Origin: Mycoavidus cysteinexigens
Lineage (GTDB): Bacteria > Pseudomonadota > Gammaproteobacteria > Burkholderiales > Burkholderiaceae
Length of the DNA: 64,000 nt
Direction: 5' to 3'
Assembly (NCBI RefSeq): GCF_003966915.1
Contig: NZ_AP018150.1
Coordinates: forward strand, 1,674,001 to 1,738,000
The translations under genes and the position numbers were made by a program. Position 1 is the stretch's first letter. Each line of letters starts with the position of its first letter. Shown piece after piece: positions 9,063 through 17,822 of the stretch. Under the pieces are notes generated by a model, which saw nothing but the letters and a program-made list of their open reading frames with translations, was not told the origin of the DNA and did no database searches.

Positions 9063-9498
9063 GATAAATTTATAAGTACGCCTGCGTCCCTTAAGCTTAG
9101 ATTGACAAGGGCGGATACAATACCCATGCCAGAAATTGCGGCTGACAGATTGAAGTATAGAAACGGTATAACCAATATAATGAAATACGCTAAAGCGCGC
9201 TGATAGACGCTGCCTCAATCAAGAAGCAAGCTGGTGCCGGGGACCGGCGCCTAAATCCCTTTATTTTATAAGCTTACCCACGTTACTTGGCAGGAAATAT
9301 TCGGGATGAGCAAGGACGAGAGGGTAATGCACACATTCAGTATTTATAATGCTTTACCTATGTATTTAAATTTGGATGCCCACAAAAATACCTACACTAA
9401 CAGTTTAACATTCGTGGTTACTACGCAACAAAAAATACCGGGAATTTCTTAATCTGTCCCATTTGGATTCGAATCCCTAAAACCCATTCACACAGAAC
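9063..9498. other. Gap before the IS110 remnant, with a tRNA-Leu 3'-end copy
   Basis: No gene is seen in these 436 bases. The only notable feature is the 16-bp match to the 3' end of tRNA-Leu(UAA) at 9232-9247, listed separately. It could mark the outer edge of an integrated element. Confidence 0.35.
9232..9247 (-). repeat. Partial copy of the tRNA-Leu(UAA) 3' end (possible att site)
   Basis: Sixteen bases are identical, in the same orientation, to 20970-20985, which encode the acceptor 3' strand, CCA and part of the T-stem of tRNA-Leu(UAA). Identity stops on both sides. This direct-repeat arrangement is what a tRNA-targeting integrative element leaves. The match is short, GC-rich and partly self-complementary with its right flank, so chance similarity is not excluded. 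Confidence 0.45.
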
Positions 9499-10005
9499 TT
9501 AAAGTAGTGTCAACCTTTTCTTATTGCTTGTAAGCGGTAAGCGCTCAACCGGCAAACTCACACCAAATTCGAGCAGAAAACCATGAATCTGATTGATCGT
9601 GCTAGTTCTATCCTTAATCAACGCTTCGCGTACTCGGTGCAGAGCAGATAACGTGAGCTGCGACTCTGTCTTTGGCGTCACGAATCTCATTGAAGGCCTT
9701 GAGGCCGCTTCACAAATCGCTTCGGCATCTGCAAAGTCATTCTTGTTGCTCTTGACGAATGGGCGCACAAATTGCGGAGAAATGAGTTTAACCTGATGAC
9801 CAAATTCCTTCAGCTTGCGAGCCATATGGTGGGCTCCAGCGCACGCTTCCATGACCACTGTGCTTGAATGAAAATTGCTAAAAAACTCAAGCAATTGCTT
9901 ACGGGTGAGCTTCTTGCAAAGTACCATCCGTTTAGCCTTGTCTTGTCCATGAACGTGAAATAACTTTTTACCCAGATCAATACCTACCAGCTTCACTTTA
10001 TCCAT
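9499..10005 (-). pseudogene. IS110-family transposase, N-terminal fragment
   Basis: The 168 residues cover the RuvC-like DEDD domain of IS110 transposases: GIDLGKKLFHVH (first Asp), VVMEACAGAHHMARKL (Glu) and KSNKNDFADAEAICEA (Asp pair). The frame then ends soon after GVSLPVERLP. The C-terminal Tnp domain with its catalytic Ser, normally about 170 residues more, is missing. The ATG at 10005 lies only about ten bases from the 3' end of the group II intron, so whatever preceded this gene has been replaced or separated. It is non-functional as it stands. Confidence 0.85.
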
Positions 10006-10053
10006 GATGGCTAGGTGAGTAGCTCACAAGAATCGCACCTGCAAGCCCTCTCA

Positions 10054-10087
10054 GAACCACACGTGAGCCTCTCAACTCATGCGGCTC
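10054..10087 (-). ncRNA. Group II intron domain V
   Basis: This is a 34-nucleotide hairpin with the AGC catalytic triad in GAGCC at its base, the two-part stem and the G-A-rich apical loop characteristic of domain V. It is immediately 3' of the maturase gene. Confidence 0.8.
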
Positions 10088-11698
10088 CTATTGCCCACCA
10101 TTTTGCGTCAGTGTCCAGTGAGCAAACAAGCGTGGCTGCTGATGCTGTATTTTGACTATCAGTTCCCGTGCCCGTGTTACTTTGGATTTTAAACGCTTAT
10201 ATTTTCTGCGAACCCACCGTACTAGATATTGATCCAACGAATCAAACACCGCATACAATGCCGAACGGTAGAAGCGACCGTAGTAATTCAGCCACCCCTT
10301 CAGCACAGGATTGATCTCCTGAGCCAAATCCGTCAAACCTACAGTGTGTCGACAATGCAATCGCCATCGGCGTACAATCTGGCGAATGGTTTTGGCTGCC
10401 GCCGGGCTAATTCCGGGTAGAAAGCTCACAAACACTTTACCGATCCGAGATCTTGCGAGCCGTGGTCGGAAGCAGAAGCCCAAGAAGTTAAACTGATAAA
10501 CGCTAAAGTGCTCTCTACGATTATCATCCCTACAATAGACAACTTGCGTCTTCTGTGGATGCAAAACCAGAGAACACTGCGCCATTCGCTGCTCCAAGGC
10601 TGTCTTGAGTACCTGTGCCTCTACTAGAGTACGGCAATGACACACCGCATCATCCGCATACCGCTCAAACGGCACGTTCGGGTGGTTGCGATGCATCCAT
10701 TCATCGAACACATAATGCAGGAACAGATTAGCCGCCAACGGACTGATGACCCCACCTTGCGGCACGCCAGAGTTCCGCGGCTGCATCGTGCCATCTGCCA
10801 ACCTGACCGGTGCCTGAAGCCACCGCTCAATGTACAGAAGCGTCATCCTGCATTTCGTGTGACGTCTCATCGCCTTCATCAATAAGGTGTGATCAATGGA
10901 ATCGAAGAAGCCTTTGATGTCGAGATCAAGTACCCAGGAATATCGCCAGCAACGCTCACGCGCCTTAGCAACCGCCTGATGTGCTGATCGACCAGGCCGA
11001 TAGCCATAAGAGTCGGGGTGGAAATGGGGTTCCAATTGCGGCTCAAGACGCTGTTTAATCGCCATTTGAGCCACTCGATCGCTAACTGTAGGTATACCCA
11101 GCGGTCGCACACCTCCCCCTGCCTTTGGGATTTCCACTCGTAGAACGGGTGGGGGTTGATAACTACCCGAGGCCAGCCGATTCCAGAGCTTGTAGAGATT
11201 GTCAGCCAATCTCAATTCAAATTCCGCAATCGTCTGTCGATCAACTCCTGCAGCACCTCGGTTGGCCTTGACCTTCTTGTAGGCCTCCCACACTTCGCGC
11301 TTAGAAATATCAAATGGTTTTGCAGGTCGAGACAGATCCTCCCATTGCCGGTTGTCTGCCTCTTCCTGCCGGGCAATGCCGCCCCTTTGGTCCAACCCCA
11401 TTACAGGGCCTTCTTCCCTACTACGGGCGACGCCGCCCCTGTGCCGCGCATCGGTACTCTGGCTCTTGCAGGGTCCTCCTGCTTGAACTCCTCCCTTAGC
11501 ATCACGGCGACAGGTTCTTACGTTCCTTATTGAAGCCTGTACTAGCGTCACGCCACCTTCATGCCGGACACCAGACAGCCCGTCAACAGGCTCCGTCTGT
11601 CCTCGTCCCGGGTCATCCATACCCCCCGGTTTTGGTGTCATCATGGGGTTTCGACACGTCATCAGTGGTTCACTTACGTTCGTCTCATTAGTACTCAT
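10088..11698 (-). CDS. ltrA: Group II intron reverse transcriptase/maturase
   Basis: The full open frame has 536 residues. The RT domain begins around residue 125 (KREVWEAYKKVKANRGAAGVD). It contains RPLGIPTVSDRVAQMA, SYGYRPGRSAHQA, LDLDIKGFFDSIDH and the catalytic ERYADD (347-350). The thumb and maturase X domain (GWLNYYGRFYRS) follow. The first 100 residues look like translated intron RNA rather than protein. Met100 (start near 11401) gives a more typical length of about 437 residues, so the start is uncertain. The protein assists splicing and reverse transcription of the host intron. All key RT residues are present. Confidence 0.9.
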   Translation of the reverse strand: MSTNETNVSEPLMTCRNPMMTPKPGGMDDPGRGQTEPVDGLSGVRHEGGVTLVQASIRNVRTCRRDAKGGVQAGGPCKSQSTDARHRGGVARSREEGPVMGLDQRGGIARQEEADNRQWEDLSRPAKPFDISKREVWEAYKKVKANRGAAGVDRQTIAEFELRLADNLYKLWNRLASGSYQPPPVLRVEIPKAGGGVRPLGIPTVSDRVAQMAIKQRLEPQLEPHFHPDSYGYRPGRSAHQAVAKARERCWRYSWVLDLDIKGFFDSIDHTLLMKAMRRHTKCRMTLLYIERWLQAPVRLADGTMQPRNSGVPQGGVISPLAANLFLHYVFDEWMHRNHPNVPFERYADDAVCHCRTLVEAQVLKTALEQRMAQCSLVLHPQKTQVVYCRDDNRREHFSVYQFNFLGFCFRPRLARSRIGKVFVSFLPGISPAAAKTIRQIVRRWRLHCRHTVGLTDLAQEINPVLKGWLNYYGRFYRSALYAVFDSLDQYLVRWVRRKYKRLKSKVTRARELIVKIQHQQPRLFAHWTLTQNGGQ

Positions 11699-12151
11699 TT
11701 GACAGATTTCTTCTCTGCCTTTTCCTCAACGCTCACCACGCAGATTCTTTATCTACGCAGCTTGAGGTAATTTGAAGCCCGCTCCTGTAAGCTGCCTTCG
11801 AGGGGCCTACCCTCATCTTCAATAAAGCATTGCTCACGCTACCACTGCGCTCGCATTCGTAACACACTATGAACGCCTCCCGTTTGAGCAAACTTTTCTT
11901 AAGTTCAGACAGATAGGTTAGGCTGCAGCTCTATATTCGACCTCTTGCAGCCGATACTAAAGCTGCGGGCCCCGATGAAATTCGCTGACTCACACCTCAT
12001 TCTTCGAGCGAACTTAAAGCTCTGGCCATCATGCAGGTTTAGTGAGTCCCGGTCCAACCTGTTTTGTCATCCCATTTGAAATGCCTGCGCAACCTTTGGA
12101 GGTGTCACTCTTTAAAAAATAAAGATAAACTTTCTACACCGTGCGGCCTGC

Positions 12152-13171
12152 TTATGCAGGCTTAACGCTAACGTAGTCTGTTTGGTACAACCGGTTATGA
12201 GCCAATAGTGCCCAAATAGTTCGAGCCATCTTGTTGGCGAGCGCGACGACCACAACATTCAATGGACGCCGTTTGAGCATCTGCTCAACCCATAAGCTTG
12301 GCTGTTTCGCATGTGCGAGCACGCTACGCGCTCCGTGAATGAGCAAGGTACGCAAATACACATCACCACGCTTGCTGATGCCTTGCAACTTCACTTTGCC
12401 GCCTGAGCCGGTTTGCTTGGGAACCAGACCAATCCAGGCCGCAAACTCTCGACCTGACTTGAACACTTTCGTATCCCCTATCGTTGCAACGGCAGCACTC
12501 GCGGTGAGCACCCCAACCCCAGGTATCTCCATCAGGGCCTTGGCTGCTTTATCTTCTTTCATCCATTCACGCAACCGTCTCTCGATCTCAGCGATTTGTG
12601 CGTCCAGCTGCTTTAACCCATTCCACTGTTCTCGTAACGTGTCAAGCAACATGCTTGGCAGGCGATCGGCTATCCTTTCCAACACAATAGGCATCGCTTT
12701 ATCCAGCGCGGCTCGCCCTTTTCCTATCACTTCACCGTATTCAGTCAATAAACCGTGCAAACTGTTTATTTGCATCGTGCGAAACTTCACCAACTGCTGA
12801 CGCATTCGATGTAACGCCAGCACCGCTTGTTGCGCTTCTGTCTTGACGGCAATTGCCTTACCTGGCTGCTGCACGGCTAGCCAGATGGCTCGTGCATCCG
12901 CTGCATCATTCTTATTACGCACATTAAAAGCCTTCACAAACTTCGCTGGCATCAGCTTCACCTGGTGTCCCATTAGGATCAATTGCCGAGCCCAGTGTTG
13001 GGCTCCACCACATGCCTCCATGCCTATTAAACAGGACTCCCGATTGGCAAAGTGCTCAAGGAACTTCGCGCGTTTAATCGGCTTGTTCACTATTTCCCCT
13101 GTCTCTACGTCTATGTAGTGCACCTGCATCACATTTTTTGCAATATCAATTCCGACTGTTGTAAGCTTCAT
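12152..13171 (-). CDS. IS110-family transposase (intact)
   Basis: The protein has 339 residues from ATG 13171, which has AGGAGA eight bases upstream; the frame extends open to 13228. The N-terminal DEDD/RuvC-like domain has TTVGIDIAKNVMQVHY, IGMEACGGAQHWAR and NKNDAADARAIW. The C-terminal Tnp domain has the IPGVGVLTASAAVATIGD helix-hairpin segment and RGDVYLRTLLIHGARSV, containing the serine-bearing region. The length is normal for the family, and the gene appears complete. It is a different lineage from the fragment at 9499-10005. Confidence 0.9.
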   Translation of the reverse strand: MKLTTVGIDIAKNVMQVHYIDVETGEIVNKPIKRAKFLEHFANRESCLIGMEACGGAQHWARQLILMGHQVKLMPAKFVKAFNVRNKNDAADARAIWLAVQQPGKAIAVKTEAQQAVLALHRMRQQLVKFRTMQINSLHGLLTEYGEVIGKGRAALDKAMPIVLERIADRLPSMLLDTLREQWNGLKQLDAQIAEIERRLREWMKEDKAAKALMEIPGVGVLTASAAVATIGDTKVFKSGREFAAWIGLVPKQTGSGGKVKLQGISKRGDVYLRTLLIHGARSVLAHAKQPSLWVEQMLKRRPLNVVVVALANKMARTIWALLAHNRLYQTDYVSVKPA

Positions 13172-13340
13172 TTTGGACTCTCCTGTTTGCCTGTGAAGAA
13201 AATCTTCGTGATCTTCCATTTTAGGCACTCTGATGCCGTCGGCCTGGAGGGTCCTATTCCATTCGCCCTACAGACTGGTGGGAGGCGTTCATTACATTCT
13301 CCGTAAAATTCCCCACTAACTTAACAGTTTAGACTGTGGG
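13172..13340 (-). ncRNA. Candidate IS110 bridge RNA region
   Basis: IS110 elements encode a structured bridge RNA between the left end and the transposase gene. This leader of about 160 bases upstream of the intact transposase is non-coding, contains short self-complementary segments and lies in the expected place. I have not folded it, and the exact ends are unknown. Confidence 0.3.
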
Positions 13341-13459
13341 GGGGACCCATCTCATTAATATCTGACAGGCTCACCCAACAGCAGCCGCACACTCTCTAAA
13401 TCGATAAAATGCTTTCATCATCCCTTTTTTGATAACCAATTTTGCACCTTCCTCCCGCT

Positions 13460-16400
13460 TCATTCTAACAATTCTCTACTTGTTACCGCTCCCCTTTGCT
13501 TTAGCAGCTTCTCATTTACTTTACTTAGCCCTTCTATTCCTTCTAGGAACGCTCCACTCGCTGTCAAATATCCTGGCCCCTTACTCCAACACAGCCTCAC
13601 CTTATACTCTTCTCCCTCTTTCTTCACCTCCCACCGGCGCACTGACTTATCAGCACTACCTGTCACCAGATAAGAACCCTTAGACGTCTCTTCCCAGGCT
13701 ACGCTATTAACATCTCCGTTAAATCCTTGAATCACTCTTAGACATTCACCCGAGGTAACCTCCCACAGCCGCACCGTTTTGTCATTACCCCCCGACGCTA
13801 GCTGCTCTCCGCTCGGCGAATACACCACGCTTTTAACAGAGCTTGTATGACCTTCTAGAGTGCGAACCGACGCCCCGCTTTCTACTTCCCACAAGCGCAC
13901 CGTCTTATCCGAACTGCCCGAGGCAACCAGCTTTCCGCTCGGCGAATACACTACGCTATTAACAGCGCCTGTATGGCCTTCTAAAATGCGAACTAGGGAC
14001 CCGCTTTGCACATCCCATAGCCGCACCATATTATCTCTACTCCCCGACGACGCAAGCTGTGCTCCGCTCGGCGAATACACCACGCTTCTAACATTGTTTG
14101 TATGGCCCTCTAATGTATGAACCAGGGACCTGCTTTGCACATCCCACAGCCACACTGTATTATCCACGCCTCCCAACGCTAGCTGTGCTCCGCTCGGCGA
14201 ATATGCCACGCTATCCACGAGGCTTGTATGGCCTTCTAAGGTGTGAACCAGTGCTCCGCTTTGCGAGTCCCACAACCGCACCGTACAATCCGAACTCCCC
14301 GACGCAAGCTGTGCTCCACTCGGCGAATACGCCACGCTACTAACACCTAATTTATGGCCTTCTAAGGTGTGAACTAGGGCTCCGCTTTCCGCTTCCCACA
14401 GTCGTACCGTCTTGTCCCAACCGCCCGATGCGATCTGCGCTCCGCTCGGCGAATACGCCACGCTAGTAACCCATAAAGTATGCCCTAGGGAGGGCATGGA
14501 AGCTCCGCTTTGCGAGTCCCACAACCGCACCGTACAATCCAAACTCCCCGACGCTAGCTGCGCTCCGCTCGGCGAATACGCCACGCTAGTAACATTGCTT
14601 ATATGGCCTTCTAAGGTGTGAACCAGGACTCCGCTTTGCGGGTCCCACAGACGAACCACCCCCTCCTGACTACCTGACGCAAGCTGCGCTCCGTTCGGCG
14701 AATACGCCACGCTACTAACACCATATATATGACCTTCTAAGGTGTGAACCATGGACCCACTTTGCACATCCCACAGTCGCACCATATTACCAACTACCCC
14801 CAACGCAAGCTGCGCTCCGCTCAGCGAATACGCCACGCTACTAACACCATATATATGACCTTCTAAGGTGTGAACCAGAGCCCCGCTTTGCACATCCCAC
14901 AGTCGCACCGTATAATCCATACTTCCCGATGCTAGCTGTGTTCCATTCGGCGAATACGCCACGCTACTAACATCATATATATGACCTTCTAAGGTGTGAA
15001 TTAGGGCTCCGCTTTCCGCTTCCCACAACCGCACTGTATTATCCTTACTCCCCGACGCAAGCTGCGCTCCGCTCGGCGAATACGCCACGCTAGTAACGAT
15101 CTCTGTATGGCCTTCTAAGGTGTGAACCAAGGCTCCGCTTTGCGGGTCCCACAGACGAACCATACGATCCCACCCCCCCGATGCTAGTTGCTCTCCGCTC
15201 AGCGAATACGCCACGCTAGTAACAGTGGTAGTCTGCCCTTCTAAAGTGTAGATTTTTTCCCAATTCGAAGTCCAATACACGCTGACCTTTCCGTTACCAA
15301 GACCTACCGCGTAGTTTTTCCCATCCGGTGAATACGCGCACGATGTTACCGAGCTCTCTTCTTGCAAATACGGCCATTCGCCAAATTTCACCCCAGTCAT
15401 CTGCGCTTTGCTTAAATTCGCTCCACGCAGCCATGCCTGACGACAATTCACCTCGCTTAAATCTGCTCCTTGCAATTGCGCTGAATCAAATACTCCACAA
15501 CTCAAATCTGCTCCAGGTATCCGAATGCCCTTTAAGTCTGCCTCATTAAACTGCACGCCCGCTCTGACTAGCACCGTTATTGCATTCGCCGCTCCTCTCT
15601 CAAACTGAGCTCCTTCTTTTCCTTTAGATTGTTCAACCAGCATTAAAAGATGCTCTTTCAATTCTCTCTTTTGTTGCATGCGCTCAGCTAAAAACTGCAA
15701 TACCGCTGGATCTTTCACAATATTTAATGTATTGAGCCACGAAGAACGCTCAATCTTGTCATGAGCGCCGAGCTCTTCCCATAGCACCCGCGCTACGAAA
15801 TAATCCTGAATTGACTTATGGATAAACTCATATTGTTCGTCTCGGCAGATCAGCGGCGCATTAAAGCGTAATAATTTTGTTTCTGCATCACGATTATTTA
15901 AGAACTTTTCACACCAATCCTGTGTAGAATTTCTCTTCCACGATGGCTGTGCCAGATACGTTACATGCGGCAACCCAGTTTGATACAAGGCTACTGCGAA
16001 ATCTTTGCTAAACTCTGCTCCATATTTAGTGAAATCTTTATTCAGATGATCAAATGCTTCTTGTTCTTTATCTGTCAAGCGGATACCGCTCAAGCGATCT
16101 TGTGAACGTTCAAACCACCCCTCTACAAATTGGTCATATAACGCAAGTCGGGTTATACGCTGGCTGCTATCCTTGTATTTCTCAGCCAAAGCTGGCAATT
16201 CGCTCAAGGACAACTTGAGTAAAAATGGATTGCGTATCAGCTCTTTGACTTCAGATCGCCCTAGAATTTCTCCATACCCTGAAACACTCTTTCCCAATTC
16301 TGGGTATGTGCTCTTATATTTGTTTACATATTCTTCAATCGATAAATCAGAGAATGGGGCGAATTGATAAGTTTGAAGCAGATATGCCTGACCTTTTGGG

Positions 16401-17245
16401 TGAAACTGGCGTTCATATCGGTCGCCCAAATATTCTGGCCTACTAGTAACAATTACTTTGGCGTGCCATTCATCCAGTTCATTCTCAACATAGAAAAGAC
16501 GGGTTCTGTCTTTAATTTCGTCATAGCCATCTAGAATAAAAATAAAGCGATAATTCGCTTTTAAATCAGCTATTTGCTCTTCTGTAAATTTTTCCTCTTT
16601 TAGATACTCCGAAATAAGATTGCTATTCGGCTCCTTCAGGCTCGATAGCGGAATAAATAATGGAATGGGTGTCTGACCAGATTTATTGGCTTCTTTGTCA
16701 TATGCTTCCCATAAGCTTCGCGCCAAATACCGGTTAAACGTTGATTTACCAGAACCCGCTACGCCCAACAAAAGCAGTACTTTCTTTTCTTTTGAAGCTA
16801 AGAAATCTCTTACCCTCTCTTCCAAGCTAAAACGCTCTTTTATATTCGCAATTGAAGTGCATTCCGGCGCAACATACATTGCCAACGCATCTTTGATTTC
16901 TCTGTCTTTTTGCAGGCTTTCTAAATATTTTTTCTGCAACCCCTCAATACCTAGACTAGCGAGCGGTGCATTATTCGGTTGCATCGCCATACTTTGCAGT
17001 GGTCTCAGGATTTCTCGTAATAATTGAGCATCTGAGCCCGTTGAGTGGTAATGCACTGTAATTTCGTTATGCGAACCAACAGCTGGGATATTAATCAAGC
17101 CATAGTTAATTTGCATGACAGATCCCGCGGCCTCATAAGACCTATCTGTTGAATGGGTCCGTACCGCGCTCGAAAAAGCCGAAGAGATTTGAGAAAAATA
17201 CGAAGATAAAGAAGGTTGAGTTTGGTTTAGGCCAGTCGGCAACAT
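13460..17245 (-). CDS. NACHT-pentapeptide-WD40 STAND protein
   Basis: The protein has 1261 residues and an AGGAG site before the ATG. Residues 1-150 are an N-terminal region containing the short motif INIPAVGSHNEITVHYH (51-67), also found in the two other NACHT proteins of this window. The NACHT NTPase has Walker A GVAGSGKST (161-169) and Walker B FIFILDGYDE (234-243). Pentapeptide-like A(D/N)LS repeats run from about 565 to 620. Fourteen WD40 units follow to about residue 1200: one degenerate, then thirteen of about 42 residues with consensus HTLEGH..SV.YSPSG..LASGS.D.TVRLWD. This would fit two seven-blade propellers. A conserved C-terminal tail follows. STAND proteins of this type sense ligands and oligomerise. 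No recognised enzymatic effector domain is seen. Confidence 0.88.
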   Translation of the reverse strand: MLPTGLNQTQPSLSSYFSQISSAFSSAVRTHSTDRSYEAAGSVMQINYGLINIPAVGSHNEITVHYHSTGSDAQLLREILRPLQSMAMQPNNAPLASLGIEGLQKKYLESLQKDREIKDALAMYVAPECTSIANIKERFSLEERVRDFLASKEKKVLLLLGVAGSGKSTFNRYLARSLWEAYDKEANKSGQTPIPLFIPLSSLKEPNSNLISEYLKEEKFTEEQIADLKANYRFIFILDGYDEIKDRTRLFYVENELDEWHAKVIVTSRPEYLGDRYERQFHPKGQAYLLQTYQFAPFSDLSIEEYVNKYKSTYPELGKSVSGYGEILGRSEVKELIRNPFLLKLSLSELPALAEKYKDSSQRITRLALYDQFVEGWFERSQDRLSGIRLTDKEQEAFDHLNKDFTKYGAEFSKDFAVALYQTGLPHVTYLAQPSWKRNSTQDWCEKFLNNRDAETKLLRFNAPLICRDEQYEFIHKSIQDYFVARVLWEELGAHDKIERSSWLNTLNIVKDPAVLQFLAERMQQKRELKEHLLMLVEQSKGKEGAQFERGAANAITVLVRAGVQFNEADLKGIRIPGADLSCGVFDSAQLQGADLSEVNCRQAWLRGANLSKAQMTGVKFGEWPYLQEESSVTSCAYSPDGKNYAVGLGNGKVSVYWTSNWEKIYTLEGQTTTVTSVAYSLSGEQLASGGWDRMVRLWDPQSGALVHTLEGHTEIVTSVAYSPSGAQLASGSKDNTVRLWEAESGALIHTLEGHIYDVSSVAYSPNGTQLASGSMDYTVRLWDVQSGALVHTLEGHIYGVSSVAYSLSGAQLALGVVGNMVRLWDVQSGSMVHTLEGHIYGVSSVAYSPNGAQLASGSQEGVVRLWDPQSGVLVHTLEGHISNVTSVAYSPSGAQLASGSLDCTVRLWDSQSGASMPSLGHTLWVTSVAYSPSGAQIASGGWDKTVRLWEAESGALVHTLEGHKLGVSSVAYSPSGAQLASGSSDCTVRLWDSQSGALVHTLEGHTSLVDSVAYSPSGAQLALGGVDNTVWLWDVQSRSLVHTLEGHTNNVRSVVYSPSGAQLASSGSRDNMVRLWDVQSGSLVRILEGHTGAVNSVVYSPSGKLVASGSSDKTVRLWEVESGASVRTLEGHTSSVKSVVYSPSGEQLASGGNDKTVRLWEVTSGECLRVIQGFNGDVNSVAWEETSKGSYLVTGSADKSVRRWEVKKEGEEYKVRLCWSKGPGYLTASGAFLEGIEGLSKVNEKLLKQRGAVTSRELLE
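13715..15250 (-). repeat. Tandem WD40-coding repeats, about 126-bp period
   Basis: Near-identical 42-codon units repeat through this part of the NACHT gene. The segment encoding YSPSGAQLASGS recurs almost unchanged, while the codons after GH and around the blade-top positions vary. Uniform cores with variable positions suggest recent duplication or gene conversion. Confidence 0.85.
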
Positions 17246-17822
17246 GTTAGTTATTCTCCTCTATAGAGTTCACATTTATCTACCTGTGAGCATCTCACTC
17301 ACTAATGTCTAAAATTTCATTTCCGCTGGATAAAGCTCATCTGCCACACGTTACGACATCATAGGCAATATCGGAAACTCTGAAAGCGATTCCGCTATTT
17401 TTACTTCTATCTAGATTCTAGATTTGACTGAAGGCCCTCCAAGGACTTACTTGCTAAGATTACAGAAACTATCGCCTTCAACGCTAACGCCTGCCGGCAA
17501 TGGCGCGAGCAGGCGCTCAGGCTGAGGACATTTTTATCAGCAGTTGCAGCATGCTCACAAAGAATTGCAATTTACAACTTTACACATACGTAAAGATGCA
17601 AATATATACCCCTATAACGCCAGTAGCTTCCTGCTATAGCGGGAACCAGCGATCCGGCCAATATTTCTATTAGTAATTGAAACTCTACCAGCGAGCCTTA
17701 AAATACCTCATACAAGGAAATTAGAACTCTGTAGCCAGATCGCGTCACTCATTACACTCTGCGCGCTTACGCGCTTCCATTGCTAAAGCTTCCTACTCTT
17801 GCATGACATACACTTATCAAAT
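17246..17822. other. 577-base gap between the two NACHT genes
   Basis: I see no gene, RNA or mobile-element end here. It contains the 3' flank of the downstream-coded NACHT gene and presumably the promoter of the 13460-17245 gene, but I could not identify the promoter. Confidence 0.3.

Larger units (their letters stand above)
10015..12108 (-). mobile_element. Group II intron with encoded maturase (boundaries approximate)
   Basis: A domain V of exactly 34 bases is readable on the minus strand at 10087-10054. It begins GAGCCGC, has a GAGA tetraloop region and ends GUGGUUC. It directly follows the maturase stop codon, as expected for an ORF in domain IV. A domain VI-like hairpin follows and ends near 10015. 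About 400 bases of non-coding structured sequence precede the ORF. A GUGAC start at 12108 is a plausible 5' end, but this boundary is a guess. The intron lies between an intact IS110-type element and the 5' end of a truncated one. Confidence 0.75.

Noticed and set aside
13715-15250. Regular repeats that could suggest a CRISPR array
   Set aside because: The period is 126 bases, in frame, and encodes WD40 units. There are no short palindromic repeats with unique spacers and no cas genes.
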